Shown here piece after piece: positions 41,970-51,293 of a DNA stretch of 64,000 nucleotides; position 1 is the stretch's first letter, and every line of letters begins with the position of its first letter. This stretch comes from JAPSGB01 sp963775185 (GTDB lineage: Bacteria; Myxococcota_A; Polyangia; Polyangiales; Polyangiaceae). The stretch lies in assembly GCA_963775185.1 (NCBI GenBank), contig CAVZIE010000006.1, positions 310,001 to 374,000 of the forward strand, written 5' to 3'. Both the position numbers and the translations under genes were made by a program. The notes below the pieces were generated by a model. That model saw only the letters and a list, made by a program, of their open reading frames with translations, ran no database searches and was not told where the DNA came from.

Positions 41970-42392
41970 GTGCTTCGTGCTCACCGCTGGCTGCTTGTAT
42001 TCGGGACGATCGCCCTCGCGACGTCGGCGGCGTGCGTCCTGAATCCGCAACCAGAGCCGCCGAGCGATACCGCGGACAAGGGGGCCGGCGGTGGCGGCGG
42101 CACGGGCGGGGACAACAGCGCCGCCGGGGGTAGCTCCGGAAGTCCGGGCGGCACCGGTGGACTCGGCGGCGGCGCCGGAACCGGGTCTTTTTCCGATGCG
42201 CAAGCGCCGCCGCCCGAGGCCGGCGCGGACGGTAGCGGCCAGGACACGGACGGCGGCGCCGACGCGGGAACGGACGCTGAAGGCGACGGAGCGACCGACG
42301 GCAACGGGGACGCGACGTCCCAGGAGGGGGGCGACGCCGCGTCCCCGGAAGGCGGCGACGCGACGCCCGGCGACGGCGCCGTGGCGGGCTGA
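41970..42392 (+). CDS. Glycine-rich lipoprotein, CVLNPQPEPP family, copy 1
   Basis: The 140-residue protein starts at GTG 41970 and has a signal peptide with lipobox SAAC. The lipidated Cys is followed by VLNPQPEPP, shared with the next gene. The remainder is Gly/Ala/Asp-rich low-complexity sequence. No enzymatic domain is visible. It is the first of two neighbouring paralogs and is probably a surface spacer or coat protein. It lies 50 bases after the stop of tyrA. Confidence 0.72.
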   Translation: MLRAHRWLLVFGTIALATSAACVLNPQPEPPSDTADKGAGGGGGTGGDNSAAGGSSGSPGGTGGLGGGAGTGSFSDAQAPPPEAGADGSGQDTDGGADAGTDAEGDGATDGNGDATSQEGGDAASPEGGDATPGDGAVAG

Positions 42393-42536
42393 GCGCGAGG
42401 CAAGCGCGAGCCGAGCAGCGCGGCATCGAGGTCCGCCTATGTGCCACGATGTGCCACTCGACGGCGCGTCGGAGGGCGTTTACCCAGGCATGGGCGCGCT
42501 CATCGAATGGCGCGGCACGTGCTAGGTTGGCGGCCG

Positions 42537-43013
42537 ATGGGGCGTTCTCTGAATCCGATGGGCCTGGCACTGCTCGCCGCGCTGGCTTTGGGCTCGTGCG
42601 TGCTGAACCCTCAGCCGGAGCCGCCCGCCGCTCCGGGCGCGGGCGGCGGAACGATCGACGGCGGTGCCGGCAGCGGCGGCTTTGGCGCCGGCGGCACTGC
42701 CGGCTCGGGCGGCGCGTCCGGGACTGGCGCGACCGGAGGCTCGGGCGGCTCGGGAGGCAGCGGCGGCGGTCTCGACGGCGGTGCCGGAGGTGCGGCCGGA
42801 GCCGCGGGTTCGGGCGGAGCGGCTGGAGCCGCGGGCGCGGCGGGGAGTGCCGGCGCGGCCGGAGCCGCGGGCTCAGGCGGAGCGGCCGGAGCCGCGGGCG
42901 CGGCGGGGAGTGCCGGCGCGTCGACGGACGGTGGTGCCGGCGCGTCGACGGACGGTGGTGCTGGCGCGGCCGGGGCAACGACGGACGGCGGCAACGACGC
43001 CGGGCCAGGCTGA
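42537..43013 (+). CDS. Glycine-rich lipoprotein, CVLNPQPEPP family, copy 2
   Basis: The 158-residue protein has a signal peptide (GLALLAALALGSC) and the same start of the mature part, CVLNPQPEPP, as the gene at 41970. Its tail is a long low-complexity array of Gly-Ala-Ser with repeated STDGGAGA. The shared decapeptide outside the low-complexity region points to true paralogy and a fixed role for the first residues after the lipid anchor. ATG 42537-42539; the 144-base gap from copy 1 has no other feature. Confidence 0.75.
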   Translation: MGRSLNPMGLALLAALALGSCVLNPQPEPPAAPGAGGGTIDGGAGSGGFGAGGTAGSGGASGTGATGGSGGSGGSGGGLDGGAGGAAGAAGSGGAAGAAGAAGSAGAAGAAGSGGAAGAAGAAGSAGASTDGGAGASTDGGAGAAGATTDGGNDAGPG

Positions 43014-43024
43014 TCCGGGCGCGG

Positions 43025-43534
43025 CTACTGCTGCTGTGGCCGAACCAGATAGCTGTCGACGACGTTCGCGACGAAATCCGCGAGGATGCCGTCTGCGACG
43101 CGCAGCCGGCGGCTGAGCTCGCGCGCCAGATTCAGTACGATCAGCGCGTACGCCTTCACGTCGAAGCGATACAGCGCGTCCAGGTCCGCCGAGGTGATGC
43201 GGAGCAGGCGCGACGGTGCCAGCGTCCGGATCGTCGCCGAGCGCGGCTGGACGTCGAGGATGCTCATCTCCCCGAACCAATCGCCGGGTCCGAGCAGCGC
43301 GACGCGCGCGTCGATGCCGCGCTTGCTGCGCTTGAGCACCTCCATCTCGCCGCTGATGAGCACGAACATGTCGCGCGCTTCCTCGCCTTCGCGGAAGATC
43401 ACCTCTCCGGCGGACGGTGTCGCCGGCGAGAGCGTGGCGGCGAGGTGCGCCAGCACGTCGTCGGACAGGGCGCCGAACAGACCGATGCTCCGCATCTCCG
43501 TCGGGGCGATAACCGTGGCCGGACGGTCGCTCAC
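43025..43534 (-). CDS. Cyclic-nucleotide-binding domain protein
   Basis: The product (169 residues from GTG 43534) is essentially one cNMP-binding domain: FGALSDDVLAHLAATLSPAT, then GEVIFREGEEARDMFVLISG, then GPGDWFGEMSILDVQPRSAT. The phosphate-binding segment FGEMSILDVQPRSA is close to the canonical FGExALL...RSA. No HTH follows, so it is not a CRP regulator. It probably acts as a sensor or interaction module. An upstream GTG at 43637-43639 would add about 35 Arg-rich residues; the shorter start is preferred. It is convergent with the lipoprotein gene. Confidence 0.8.
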   Translation of the reverse strand: MSDRPATVIAPTEMRSIGLFGALSDDVLAHLAATLSPATPSAGEVIFREGEEARDMFVLISGEMEVLKRSKRGIDARVALLGPGDWFGEMSILDVQPRSATIRTLAPSRLLRITSADLDALYRFDVKAYALIVLNLARELSRRLRVADGILADFVANVVDSYLVRPQQQ

Positions 43535-43701
43535 GGCCGCGCTCCGGGTACCCACACCGCGTTCGGCAAGGCGCCGCCGGCGTAGCGCCACGGCACCGGG
43601 CAGTAACGTCGCATCGAGGATCCTCCGGGTGTGGCGCACCTCAGGTGCGCGAGCCGGACCAACCTTATCGCCCTTCCGTCCGCGGTCAAAGGGGGCGTCG
43701 G

Positions 43702-44514
43702 CTACTCGTCGCCGGAGTCGTGGTAGAGCGGCGCGCGGTCGCGGCAGAAGCGCTCGATGGCTTCCACATCCTCCGCGGACAGACGCTGGAACGCGATCCC
43801 CATGCCCGGCGCCGTGTCCGGGCCGGCGTCGCGTGACCAGCGGACAATCCCTTCGGCCTCGACCTGGTATCCATCCGGCAGCACGAAGTAGAGGCTGACT
43901 TCAGTGCCCGCGGGCTTGGGCTGGTACGTCGCGACGAACAAGCCGCCGCTCGAGAGATCTTGCGACAGACCCGCATAGAAGTGGGACTCGCTCAGCAGCC
44001 CGATGTCGGTCTCGACGAACGTGCGCCGGCCGCGCGAGCGCTTGTCCTTGCCGTCGAACGGCGTCGGCCGGCGCGGTCTGCCTGTGGGCTCGGGCGCCAG
44101 CGGAATCGTCGAGGACCGCTCGCGCTCGGGCTCGCTCCCGGACTCGTGCACGACCACCTCGCGGCGTTGTCGCTGCTGTGCGCGTGCGATCGGATAGAGC
44201 AGCGCCAAGGTGCGGGCGACCGTCTCCGTGGCGGCGTGCAGCGAAGGATCGTCGATGGACATCTCCTGGAGCGCGGCCAGGGCTTCGCCTAGCTGGCCGA
44301 TCGCGACGCGCACGCCGGACGCGGCCGGCGTGGCACCGGTCTCGATCTCGTACAACGCGCTGGACGCAGCCGCGGTAGCCGAGATGGTCGTCTGGAGTGG
44401 ATGCTGGGCGACCGCATCCAGATGCTGCAACGCACCCAGCGCTTCTGCGAGCAGCTCGCGTGCCTGGCGCGCCGAGCGTGTCGAGTTGGACGGCACCGGA
44501 CCGTCGGAGTCCAT
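43702..44514 (-). CDS. PilZ-domain protein
   Basis: The 270-residue protein has an N-terminal helical segment (residues ~15-125) and a C-terminal PilZ-like domain (KRSRGRRTFVETDIGLLSES, YAGLSQDLSSGGLFVATYQP, VEAEGIVRWSRD). The DLSSGGLFV and V.W pattern is characteristic of the Myxococcota variant of PilZ. Canonical c-di-GMP-binding RxxxR is not clearly present (RSRGRR precedes it), so nucleotide binding is uncertain. It may regulate motility or secretion. Start ATG 44512-44514. A Gly/Pro-poor linker joins the two parts. Confidence 0.82.
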   Translation of the reverse strand: MDSDGPVPSNSTRSARQARELLAEALGALQHLDAVAQHPLQTTISATAAASSALYEIETGATPAASGVRVAIGQLGEALAALQEMSIDDPSLHAATETVARTLALLYPIARAQQRQRREVVVHESGSEPERERSSTIPLAPEPTGRPRRPTPFDGKDKRSRGRRTFVETDIGLLSESHFYAGLSQDLSSGGLFVATYQPKPAGTEVSLYFVLPDGYQVEAEGIVRWSRDAGPDTAPGMGIAFQRLSAEDVEAIERFCRDRAPLYHDSGDE

Positions 44515-44582
44515 GGGCTAGCGTGGTCCTCCGAACCTCGCGTGGCACGCCGCGCTGCTTCCCGAATGTTGTCGCGCGGCAA

Positions 44583-45026
44583 TCACGCTTGGAGCGTCTT
44601 CTCGAACACCACGCGAGGCCTTGCGGGTCCCGCATAGTCCTCGACCAGGGTCACCGACCAGCCCGTCGCGCGGTGGAATGCGATCGAGCCCTCGTTGCCC
44701 GTGGTGGTGATCGCCTTGAGTCGCTTGCAGTCGGACTTGCGGCAGTCCTCTTCGAAGCTCTGGTAGAGGATCTTGCCCACGCCGCGCCGGCGGTAGTCCG
44801 GGTGGATGCCCACCAGGTGGACGTAGCCGGTGACCGGCGGCCCAGGCGTGATGAATCCGAACAGGAAGCCCACCATGACGCCGTCGTGTTCGACCACGCG
44901 AGCCAGGGAGCCGAGCTCGTAGAAGAAGATCGGGTGCGCGAGCGCGCTCGTCGGCCCCCCCCACCAGCGGTCGATCACCTGGACGATGTGGTCGTAGTCC
45001 TGCTTGCCGAGCGGCCGCGTGATCAT
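44583..45026 (-). CDS. GNAT family acetyltransferase
   Basis: The 147-residue protein is a single GNAT domain with the acetyl-CoA-binding loop HLVGIHPDYRRRGVGKILYQ and a FHRATGWSV strand near the end. The target cannot be determined. ATG 45024-45026 gives MITRPLGKQDYDHIVQVIDR. The gene lies divergently from rpe with 162 bases between starts, a region with no recognisable regulatory site. Confidence 0.8.
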   Translation of the reverse strand: MITRPLGKQDYDHIVQVIDRWWGGPTSALAHPIFFYELGSLARVVEHDGVMVGFLFGFITPGPPVTGYVHLVGIHPDYRRRGVGKILYQSFEEDCRKSDCKRLKAITTTGNEGSIAFHRATGWSVTLVEDYAGPARPRVVFEKTLQA

Positions 45027-45188
45027 CGTGGAGTTGCCGCACACGGGAGGCGGCTGGGCGGAGCGTAACACGCCTTGCCAGAGCCGCCGCCAGGCAAAAG
45101 TCCGCGCCGGCAGCCCCGCAAGCCCACCATTGGGACCCGGGTGCCGTCGCTGGCCTCGTGGCGGATCGTCGTGTATCCCGTTGTCGAA

Positions 45189-45851
45189 ATGGGACACCCG
45201 GTTCGCATCGCGCCGTCGATACTCAGCGCCGACCTCGGTCGGCTGGCCGAGGAAGTGCGGGATGCCGAGAGCGCCGGCGCCGACTGGATCCACGTCGACG
45301 TGATGGACGGACGCTTTGTTCCGAACATCACGCTGGGTCCGCTTGTCGTGCGCGCGGTGCGGCGCACGACCACGCTGCCCGTGGACGTGCACTTGATGAT
45401 CGTCGAACCGGAGCGCTACGTGGAGGCGTTCGCCGAGGCGGGCGCCGACGTCATCAGCGTGCACGAGGAAGCATCGCCCCACCTGCAGCGCACGCTCTCG
45501 GAGATCCGTCGGCTCGGAAAGCGCGCTGGCGTCGTGCTCAACCCGCATACGCCCGAGGAGTCGGTGCGCTACGTCCTCGAAGACGCGGACCTGATCCTGG
45601 TCATGAGCGTCAATCCAGGTTTCGGCGGTCAGGCGTTCCTGCCGAGCGTGCTTCCGAAGCTCGCCGCGTTGCGGGAGATGATCGATCGCGCCGGCCTGGA
45701 TGTGGATCTCGAGGTGGACGGCGGCGTCTCGCCGGAGACGGCGCGACGGGTCGTCGACGCCGGCGCGCGCGTGCTCGTCGCGGGGTCCGCGGTGTTCGGT
45801 CACACCGACCGCCGCGCGTCCATCGCTGCGATTCGCCAGGCGTGCGCGTGA
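45189..45851 (+). CDS. rpe: Ribulose-phosphate 3-epimerase
   Basis: The 220-residue TIM-barrel enzyme has the diagnostic segments PVRIAPSILSADLGRL, IHVDVMDGRFVPNITLGP, DVHLMIVEPERYV, VMSVNPGFGGQAFLP and EVDGGVSPETARRV. Metal ligands (His, Asp) in the usual places are present. It interconverts ribulose 5-phosphate and xylulose 5-phosphate. ATG 45189 was chosen to fit the usual N-terminus. The TGA shares one base with the ATG of the following protease gene (TGATG), suggesting co-translation. Confidence 0.95.
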   Translation: MGHPVRIAPSILSADLGRLAEEVRDAESAGADWIHVDVMDGRFVPNITLGPLVVRAVRRTTTLPVDVHLMIVEPERYVEAFAEAGADVISVHEEASPHLQRTLSEIRRLGKRAGVVLNPHTPEESVRYVLEDADLILVMSVNPGFGGQAFLPSVLPKLAALREMIDRAGLDVDLEVDGGVSPETARRVVDAGARVLVAGSAVFGHTDRRASIAAIRQACA

Positions 45852-47266
45852 TGCGTCGCGCGGTTGTCGCGCTCGCGGCCGCCGTCGCGGTCGCCTCGAC
45901 GGCGTGCGGCACGAACCGTTCGGATCTCCGTCCGGCGCCCCACGCCGCACGCCGCGCCGGACCGGCAACCCCTGGATCCGCCCCCGCCCGGGCCCATCCG
46001 GCGCCCAAGCCGGACACGGCTGCGGACCGCGTGGTCGCGCGCGCGCTGGCCCGTGTCGCGCGCCTTCGACAGCTCGCCGCGACGGGGCCCGTCCACGGCG
46101 AGGTGGTGTCGCGCGACGAGATGATCCGGCTCGTCAAGCAGCAGCTTCACCAGGAGGTCCCGGCGGAGGTGCTCGCCGCGCAGACGGAGGAGCTATACGC
46201 GCTGGGGACGGTTCCAGCAGGGTTCGACTTCGAGAAGAGCCTGCTGTCGTTGATGACCGCCCAGCTCGCGGGTTTCTACGATCCGAAGAGCAAGACCATG
46301 GTGCTCGGTGACGACCTGCACGGCGCCGAGCGCGCCGCCACGCTCGATCACGAGCTCGTGCACGCGCTGCAGGATCAACACTACGATCTCGGCAGTCAGC
46401 TCGCGTATCGAGACGACGCATCGGACGCGCAGAGCGCGCTGCATGCCCTCGCGGAGGGTGACGCCACCAGCGCGATGCTCGATGCGATGCTGGCGCCGCA
46501 GGGTCGCCTCGCGACGGACATTCCCGACTCGGTGATCAACGTGCAGGTCACCGGCGCGATGGAGATCGCCCCGTCCACCGGGGATATCCCTGACATCTTG
46601 AAGCGCTCGCTGATCGCGCCGTATGTGGACGGCATCGTGCTCGTGCATTGGGCGCGCCGGCGCGGCGGTTGGGCTGCAGTGGACGCGCTGTGGCGCGATC
46701 CACCGACGACGACCGAGCAGTTGCTGCATCCCGACAAGCTGCTCGCGCGCGAGCCCGCGGAGGTCTTGCCGGTTCCCGCCGCCTCCGCGACGGGGCCCGC
46801 GCATGTCGTCTATCACGACGTGATCGGTGAAGAGGCGTTGCGCTTGCTGTTCGACGAGTGGATGCCCGAGCGGACCGCGATCGCGTCCGCTGGCGACTGG
46901 AGCGGCGATCGCCTGGCGATGTTCCGTGACGGCGATCGGAATGCGCTCGGCTGGCACCTGCGCTTCGACACCGAAGCCGCGGCGCGCCGCGCGCTCGAGG
47001 CGTTCGCGCGCGGCATCCTCGGCGGCCACGCCGCTGCGGCGTCGACGGCGCGCGAGCAGTCGCGGCGCGGGTCGATCTGTCGCGAGCGAAGCGGCGCCGG
47101 TCCGTTCGCCGCCGCGCTGCACGGGCGTGACGTGGCGGTCGTCGCGGGGCCATACCAGCGGCTCGCCGCTGGCCCGCACAGTGCCGGCTCCTGCGCCGAC
47201 GCGGCAGCTTGGGCGAGCGCGGTTTCCCGGTCCGGGTCACAGAGGACCCGACCGGGGCGAAATTGA
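45851..47266 (+). CDS. Lipoprotein metalloprotease with HEXXH motif
   Basis: The 471-residue protein has a signal peptide with lipobox ASTAC, then a disordered Pro/Ala/Arg stretch (residues 20-60), into which an R1 copy is inserted (RRAGPATPG). The catalytic domain holds the zinc motif HELVHALQDQHYDL, preceded by a helical part (GFYDPKSKTMVLGDDLH). The HELVHALQDQH form resembles a group of bacterial zinc proteases without assigned substrate. It ends in an Arg-rich tail. Start ATG 45851-45853 (TGATG with rpe). It is presumably periplasmic or on the outer surface. Confidence 0.78.
   Translation: MRRAVVALAAAVAVASTACGTNRSDLRPAPHAARRAGPATPGSAPARAHPAPKPDTAADRVVARALARVARLRQLAATGPVHGEVVSRDEMIRLVKQQLHQEVPAEVLAAQTEELYALGTVPAGFDFEKSLLSLMTAQLAGFYDPKSKTMVLGDDLHGAERAATLDHELVHALQDQHYDLGSQLAYRDDASDAQSALHALAEGDATSAMLDAMLAPQGRLATDIPDSVINVQVTGAMEIAPSTGDIPDILKRSLIAPYVDGIVLVHWARRRGGWAAVDALWRDPPTTTEQLLHPDKLLAREPAEVLPVPAASATGPAHVVYHDVIGEEALRLLFDEWMPERTAIASAGDWSGDRLAMFRDGDRNALGWHLRFDTEAAARRALEAFARGILGGHAAAASTAREQSRRGSICRERSGAGPFAAALHGRDVAVVAGPYQRLAAGPHSAGSCADAAAWASAVSRSGSQRTRPGRN
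45923..45970. repeat. R1 repeat, copy inside the metalloprotease linker
   Basis: A diverged left arm (GATCTCCGTCCGGCGCC, 45923-45941) and a good right arm (GCCGCGCCGGACCGGCAACC, 45951-45970) lie in the coding region between the lipobox and the catalytic domain, where disordered residues tolerate insertion. Confidence 0.65.
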
Positions 47267-47403
47267 CCCATACGGTCCGGCCGTGAGCCGCGGAAAGTGC
47301 CCCGCTTGCGTTGGCACGAAGCGTGCTTATGCATTGCGTGCGGCTGATGGATCGCAACTGAAAGCCCCGACCGTCCGACCTCGTTCTCATGCAGGAGAGT
47401 CCC

Positions 47404-47928
47404 GTGACCCGGCCCAGCAACACCTCCTCCCAGCGACCCCGCGCCAAGAAGGCTGCCAACGTGGCTGCCGTCGGTGTGTCGTGGATGGCGCTGGTGGCGG
47501 CGACGACCCTCGGTCTGGGCCCAGTCGGGCGCGTGCGCGCCGAGATTTCGTCGGACAACGGCGCGGTGGCGGACGACACGGACAACGTCGACGCGATGCG
47601 GCTGATCGTCCAGTCCTACGCCGCCGAGAGCGTCGGGGCCGACCACCTGCCCGGCGAGTTTGCCCGGCCGTTGGGCTCGATCCAGCGCGCGATCACCGCC
47701 GACGAGCTGCGGCGCGGGATTGCCGTCGACATTCTCCAGGTCGGCGAAGAAGCCAAGCTGAGCCCTGACGGAGCTGTCGTGGTCGCGTGGATCGAGCCGG
47801 GCCACCCGGATCTCGAGTACGACGCGTTGCAGGCGCGCCCCGGCGCGAATGCGTTCTATGGCATGGCGCCGTCCGCGCAGGATGCGTCCGGGCACACGCG
47901 CGTCGTCCTCCGTCGCCGCAGCGCCTGA
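47404..47928 (+). CDS. Hypothetical protein with N-terminal membrane anchor
   Basis: The product (174 residues) has a basic N-terminus followed by one hydrophobic segment (VGVSWMALVAATTLGLGPVG), then a soluble part with Asp/Glu-rich stretches (ISSDNGAVADDTDNVDAMRL) and a small beta-like domain (AVVVAWIEPGHPDLEYDALQ). GTG 47404 was preferred over ATG 47389 because AGGAGAG lies just upstream of it. It is separated from the protease gene by about 135 bases. I do not recognise the family. Confidence 0.68.
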   Translation: MTRPSNTSSQRPRAKKAANVAAVGVSWMALVAATTLGLGPVGRVRAEISSDNGAVADDTDNVDAMRLIVQSYAAESVGADHLPGEFARPLGSIQRAITADELRRGIAVDILQVGEEAKLSPDGAVVVAWIEPGHPDLEYDALQARPGANAFYGMAPSAQDASGHTRVVLRRRSA

Positions 47929-48035
47929 CGCACTATCTGCGTTTCGGACGAAAATCCGGCGTGTGGACGGCATGACACGCTGGCGGGCCGCAGGGTGACA
48001 CCGTGACAGTGCGCGCCCCGGGTAGTCCGTGACCC

Positions 48036-50189
48036 TCAGGCGGCTTGTTGCGAAGCGCTCTCGCGCGACTGCTTCATCTTCATCGCGCGCACCCGGCGCG
48101 AGAAGTCGCGGCGATCGCCCTCGGTGAGCTCGCGGCCCCCGAAGCGCGCCTCGAGGTACAGCTCGGTGAGCGCGAGCACCTCGGGACCGATGGGATGGCC
48201 GAGCTCGAGCAGCGCGCGCGCGTGCGCTAGCGGCGGGGTGGCAGATTGCCGCATGACGCCGTGCGCGTTCATCGCGTCCTCCAGGCTTCGGTAGAGGGCC
48301 ACGGTCTGCAGGGCGGCGACTTGCTTCGGCGAACGATTCTTCGGTGAAGACGCATCGCCGGGCTTGCGCCGTCGCATCCACACGCCGCCGGCGACCATCA
48401 GCATCAGACCCAGCACGAGCGCGCCGTAGCGGAGCGTCCGATCGCCGAGCTTGCCGGTTCCGCGCAGGTGCCAGTACTTGCTGCGCACGCTGTGGAAGAG
48501 GTGCACCTGTTGCTTCAGGTCGTAACCGACCACATGACGATTCCAGCGCTGCGCGGTCGCCTCCACGAGATCGCGGAAGAACGCGAGGATCCCGCTCACC
48601 TCGCTCTGGGGCGCGGCGTCTGCGGGTGGCGTCGGATCGAAGCGCGTCCAACCCTTCGTGTCGATGTACGCCTCGACCCAGGAGTGCGCGTCGCCTTGGC
48701 GAACGGCGTAGTACTGCCCGAAGCGATTGTACGTGCCGCCGATGAAGCCCGTGATGTTGCGCGTCGGCACGCCGATGGTGCGCAGCATGACCGCCATCGC
48801 CGTCGAATAGAACTCGCAGTGGCCACGCTTCGAGTTGAAGAGGAAATCGTCGAGTGGGTTCGCTGCACTCCCCGACGGCGAGTCGAGGTCGTAGCTGTAC
48901 CCCTTCCGGAGATGCGTCTCGATTGCCTTTGCTTGGGCCGCGGGCGTCGTGAGCCCCACAGTCCACGTGCGCGCGAGGCCGGCGATGCGGTCTGGCATGC
49001 CCCGCGGCAGCGCGAGATAGCGCGCTCGCTCGGCCGTCGTCAGCGCCTCAGGACGGTGCTCGGCGGGCCGGGCGAGATACACGTCGTAGCGGATGCCGTG
49101 GCTGTCGGCGCTCGCGTACTTGAGCTCGCCCTCCGGTCCTTGGAAGATGTTCGGTAGCGCGCCGAGCAGCGGCGCGCCGCGCGGGAGGATCTTCAGAGCA
49201 ACGGTGTCGGGCGGAAGGAACAGCACCGGCGGGTCGATCGGCTCCAGATCGATCGTCATGCGCCGGTCGTGCACCGGATCGGGGAAGCGCCGCACGCTGA
49301 CCGTCGCGCCGATCCGTTCAGCCGTGGTGCGGCGGGTCATCGTCCGCGACCAGGTCCGGCCGTCGTAGTGGTCGAAGGCGGTGCCGCGGAGGTACAGCGC
49401 CAGGCGTTCGGGGGGATGCGCCGGGAGGTCCGGGTACTCCACGCGCATGGCGATCGCGGGATTGCTGCGCAGCTTGCCGACGCCCCCGAGATCGACCCGG
49501 TCGGAGAAGCCGATCATGCGCTCCGAGCTCGAGTGGTTCAGCAGCAACAGCGACAGGCCGACGCGCGGGAACAGGATGAAGAGCACCGCGGTGAAGACGA
49601 AAATCGGAACCGACAGCAAGCATGTGAAGGCGAGGAACGGCTTGCCGATCACGCGTCGGCTTCGCAGGATGCGCGGCACGTCGACAGGCAGTCCGGTCCG
49701 GTCGCGCGCACCCTGGCGATAGTTGCCCTCGACCTCGCGACGCAGATGACTGAGCACCAGCGCCCCCGGCGCCACCACGAGGAAGCCGACGAAGCACAGC
49801 CCGTAGGCCAGCCCGCCGCCGAGCACGGTGCCGGCGATCAGGTGGAGCAGCGCAAGCAGGATGACCTGCTGGTCGTGGGCCGCACCCCGTCGCGTTGCCA
49901 GCCGGACGACCTGTAGCGCCGCCGCGAACTCGACCGCGAGCTCGAGCACGCCGGCGCCGAGGAAGAACCGCGACAGCTGCAGCGCGAGCAAGAGCACCGG
50001 GCCGTACGTGCCGATGCGTCGCACCATCGCCTTGTCCTGCCAGCGCTCCGGCAGGGCCAGCGCGCCGGCCAGACCCAACAGCAGGGCCCAGCTGACCCAA
50101 CGGCTGAGCTCGTCGCTGGTGACGAGTGCGAGCAAGCCCAGCGTCGCGAGGGCGTCGGTCATGATCCGGTGGATCAAGCCGAACTTCAT
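48036..50189 (-). CDS. Transglutaminase-like membrane protein, TgpA/DUF3488 family
   Basis: The 717-residue protein has six or so N-terminal membrane helices (MTDALATLGLLALVTSDELS onward, DUF3488) and a periplasmic transglutaminase-like domain with a catalytic Cys in KRGHCEFYSTAMAVMLRTIG, His in DAHSWVEAYIDTKG, and Asp in RFDPTPP. A final membrane helix and a cytoplasmic tail follow. It belongs to the MoxR-DUF58-TgpA three-gene module. Its ATG overlaps the DUF58 stop by four bases (ATGA, 50186-50189). The role is probably envelope protein processing or peptidoglycan-linked maintenance. Confidence 0.88.
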   Translation of the reverse strand: MKFGLIHRIMTDALATLGLLALVTSDELSRWVSWALLLGLAGALALPERWQDKAMVRRIGTYGPVLLLALQLSRFFLGAGVLELAVEFAAALQVVRLATRRGAAHDQQVILLALLHLIAGTVLGGGLAYGLCFVGFLVVAPGALVLSHLRREVEGNYRQGARDRTGLPVDVPRILRSRRVIGKPFLAFTCLLSVPIFVFTAVLFILFPRVGLSLLLLNHSSSERMIGFSDRVDLGGVGKLRSNPAIAMRVEYPDLPAHPPERLALYLRGTAFDHYDGRTWSRTMTRRTTAERIGATVSVRRFPDPVHDRRMTIDLEPIDPPVLFLPPDTVALKILPRGAPLLGALPNIFQGPEGELKYASADSHGIRYDVYLARPAEHRPEALTTAERARYLALPRGMPDRIAGLARTWTVGLTTPAAQAKAIETHLRKGYSYDLDSPSGSAANPLDDFLFNSKRGHCEFYSTAMAVMLRTIGVPTRNITGFIGGTYNRFGQYYAVRQGDAHSWVEAYIDTKGWTRFDPTPPADAAPQSEVSGILAFFRDLVEATAQRWNRHVVGYDLKQQVHLFHSVRSKYWHLRGTGKLGDRTLRYGALVLGLMLMVAGGVWMRRRKPGDASSPKNRSPKQVAALQTVALYRSLEDAMNAHGVMRQSATPPLAHARALLELGHPIGPEVLALTELYLEARFGGRELTEGDRRDFSRRVRAMKMKQSRESASQQAA

Positions 50190-51286
50190 GGCGCACCGGC
50201 AGCGAGGGAGGGTTGTCGGGGCGGCGCGGCCGGCGGCGTGGGGCGGACGCTGGGCGCGTCCGGGCCCGGTGCGGCAGCGCCTTCCACGGCTTCAAGCAGT
50301 GCGAGGAAGCGCAGCAGCGGGTCAGCGCCCACGTTCGAATCCGCGCGCACGCGCTCGCGCGAGCTCGTGCGGATCGTCACGCCGTCGCCGCGGCGCAGGT
50401 GGGCGACGGCGCGCGAGGCGACGTCGCGGATGCGGCGCTCGAAGCGCGCGTTCCAGTCATCGTCCGGGTGATGACCAGGGAAGGTGTTGTCGACGACAAA
50501 GTCGACGTCGCGCCGCGTCTCCCGCGCGCGCTCGAGCAGCACCAGCGCGCTGGCGAGGGTGCTCTTGCGCCAGTAGATGTCGCGCGGGTCGTCGCCTTCG
50601 CGCATCGGACGCACGCCCAGGATCTCGTCGCCGCCTCCACGTCCGAGCGCGCCTTCTCCTCCGAGGCGCCGGCCCGGTTGATCGGGAGGTAGACGCACCG
50701 GATCGACCGCGGGGTAGATGATGAGGTCGCCCTCGGCGAACAGCTCGCGCGACTTCTCGAACAAGCCGAAAGGGAAGCGGGTTGCGACGCGAAAGCCGAT
50801 GTGACGATCGCGGCCTCGCTTGGCAGGTGTCCGGCGATACGCTGCGACCTGCGCCGAGTGTGGGCTTATCTTCAAGAAGAAGCAGCGCTTGTCGGCGGGC
50901 TGACCCGCGCGCAGATCCTCGATCTCGATCGCGTAGGAGGGCGAGCGAGACTTGTGGTTGTAGACCTCGATCTCGACGAGGTGGGCGCGGCCGACCTGGG
51001 CGCGGGGTGGCAGCCGACGGACCACGGTCAGGCGGCGGAGGCTCAGCTCGCTCATGACGCTGGATACGATGATCAGCGACAGCAGCATGCCGAGCAGCAG
51101 GTACAAGAGGTTGTTGCCGGTGTTGATCGCGGCGAAGCCGACGCCGAACGTGATGGCGATGAACCACTTGCCTTCGCGAGTGACCTTCAGCTTGCGCGGC
51201 AGACGGAACCAGCGGCGGGCTCGCTCGCCGCGGCGGCGCTGGACTTCGGCGTCGTGCGTCTTGGGAGGGGTGGTGACGCGCGCCAC
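50186..51286 (-). CDS. DUF58 domain protein
   Basis: The 366-residue protein has two membrane helices near the N-terminus (KWFIAITFGVGFAAINTGNN, then LLYLLLGMLLSLIIVSSVM) and a DUF58 domain with the conserved RPMREGDDPRDIYWRKSTLA. DUF58 proteins are vWA-like partners of MoxR ATPases. GTG 51286 was taken as the start; it lies 8 bases after the MoxR stop. It is the middle gene of the module. Confidence 0.88.
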   Translation of the reverse strand: MARVTTPPKTHDAEVQRRRGERARRWFRLPRKLKVTREGKWFIAITFGVGFAAINTGNNLLYLLLGMLLSLIIVSSVMSELSLRRLTVVRRLPPRAQVGRAHLVEIEVYNHKSRSPSYAIEIEDLRAGQPADKRCFFLKISPHSAQVAAYRRTPAKRGRDRHIGFRVATRFPFGLFEKSRELFAEGDLIIYPAVDPVRLPPDQPGRRLGGEGALGRGGGDEILGVRPMREGDDPRDIYWRKSTLASALVLLERARETRRDVDFVVDNTFPGHHPDDDWNARFERRIRDVASRAVAHLRRGDGVTIRTSSRERVRADSNVGADPLLRFLALLEAVEGAAAPGPDAPSVRPTPPAAPPRQPSLAAGAP

Positions 51287-51293
51287 GACCGGA

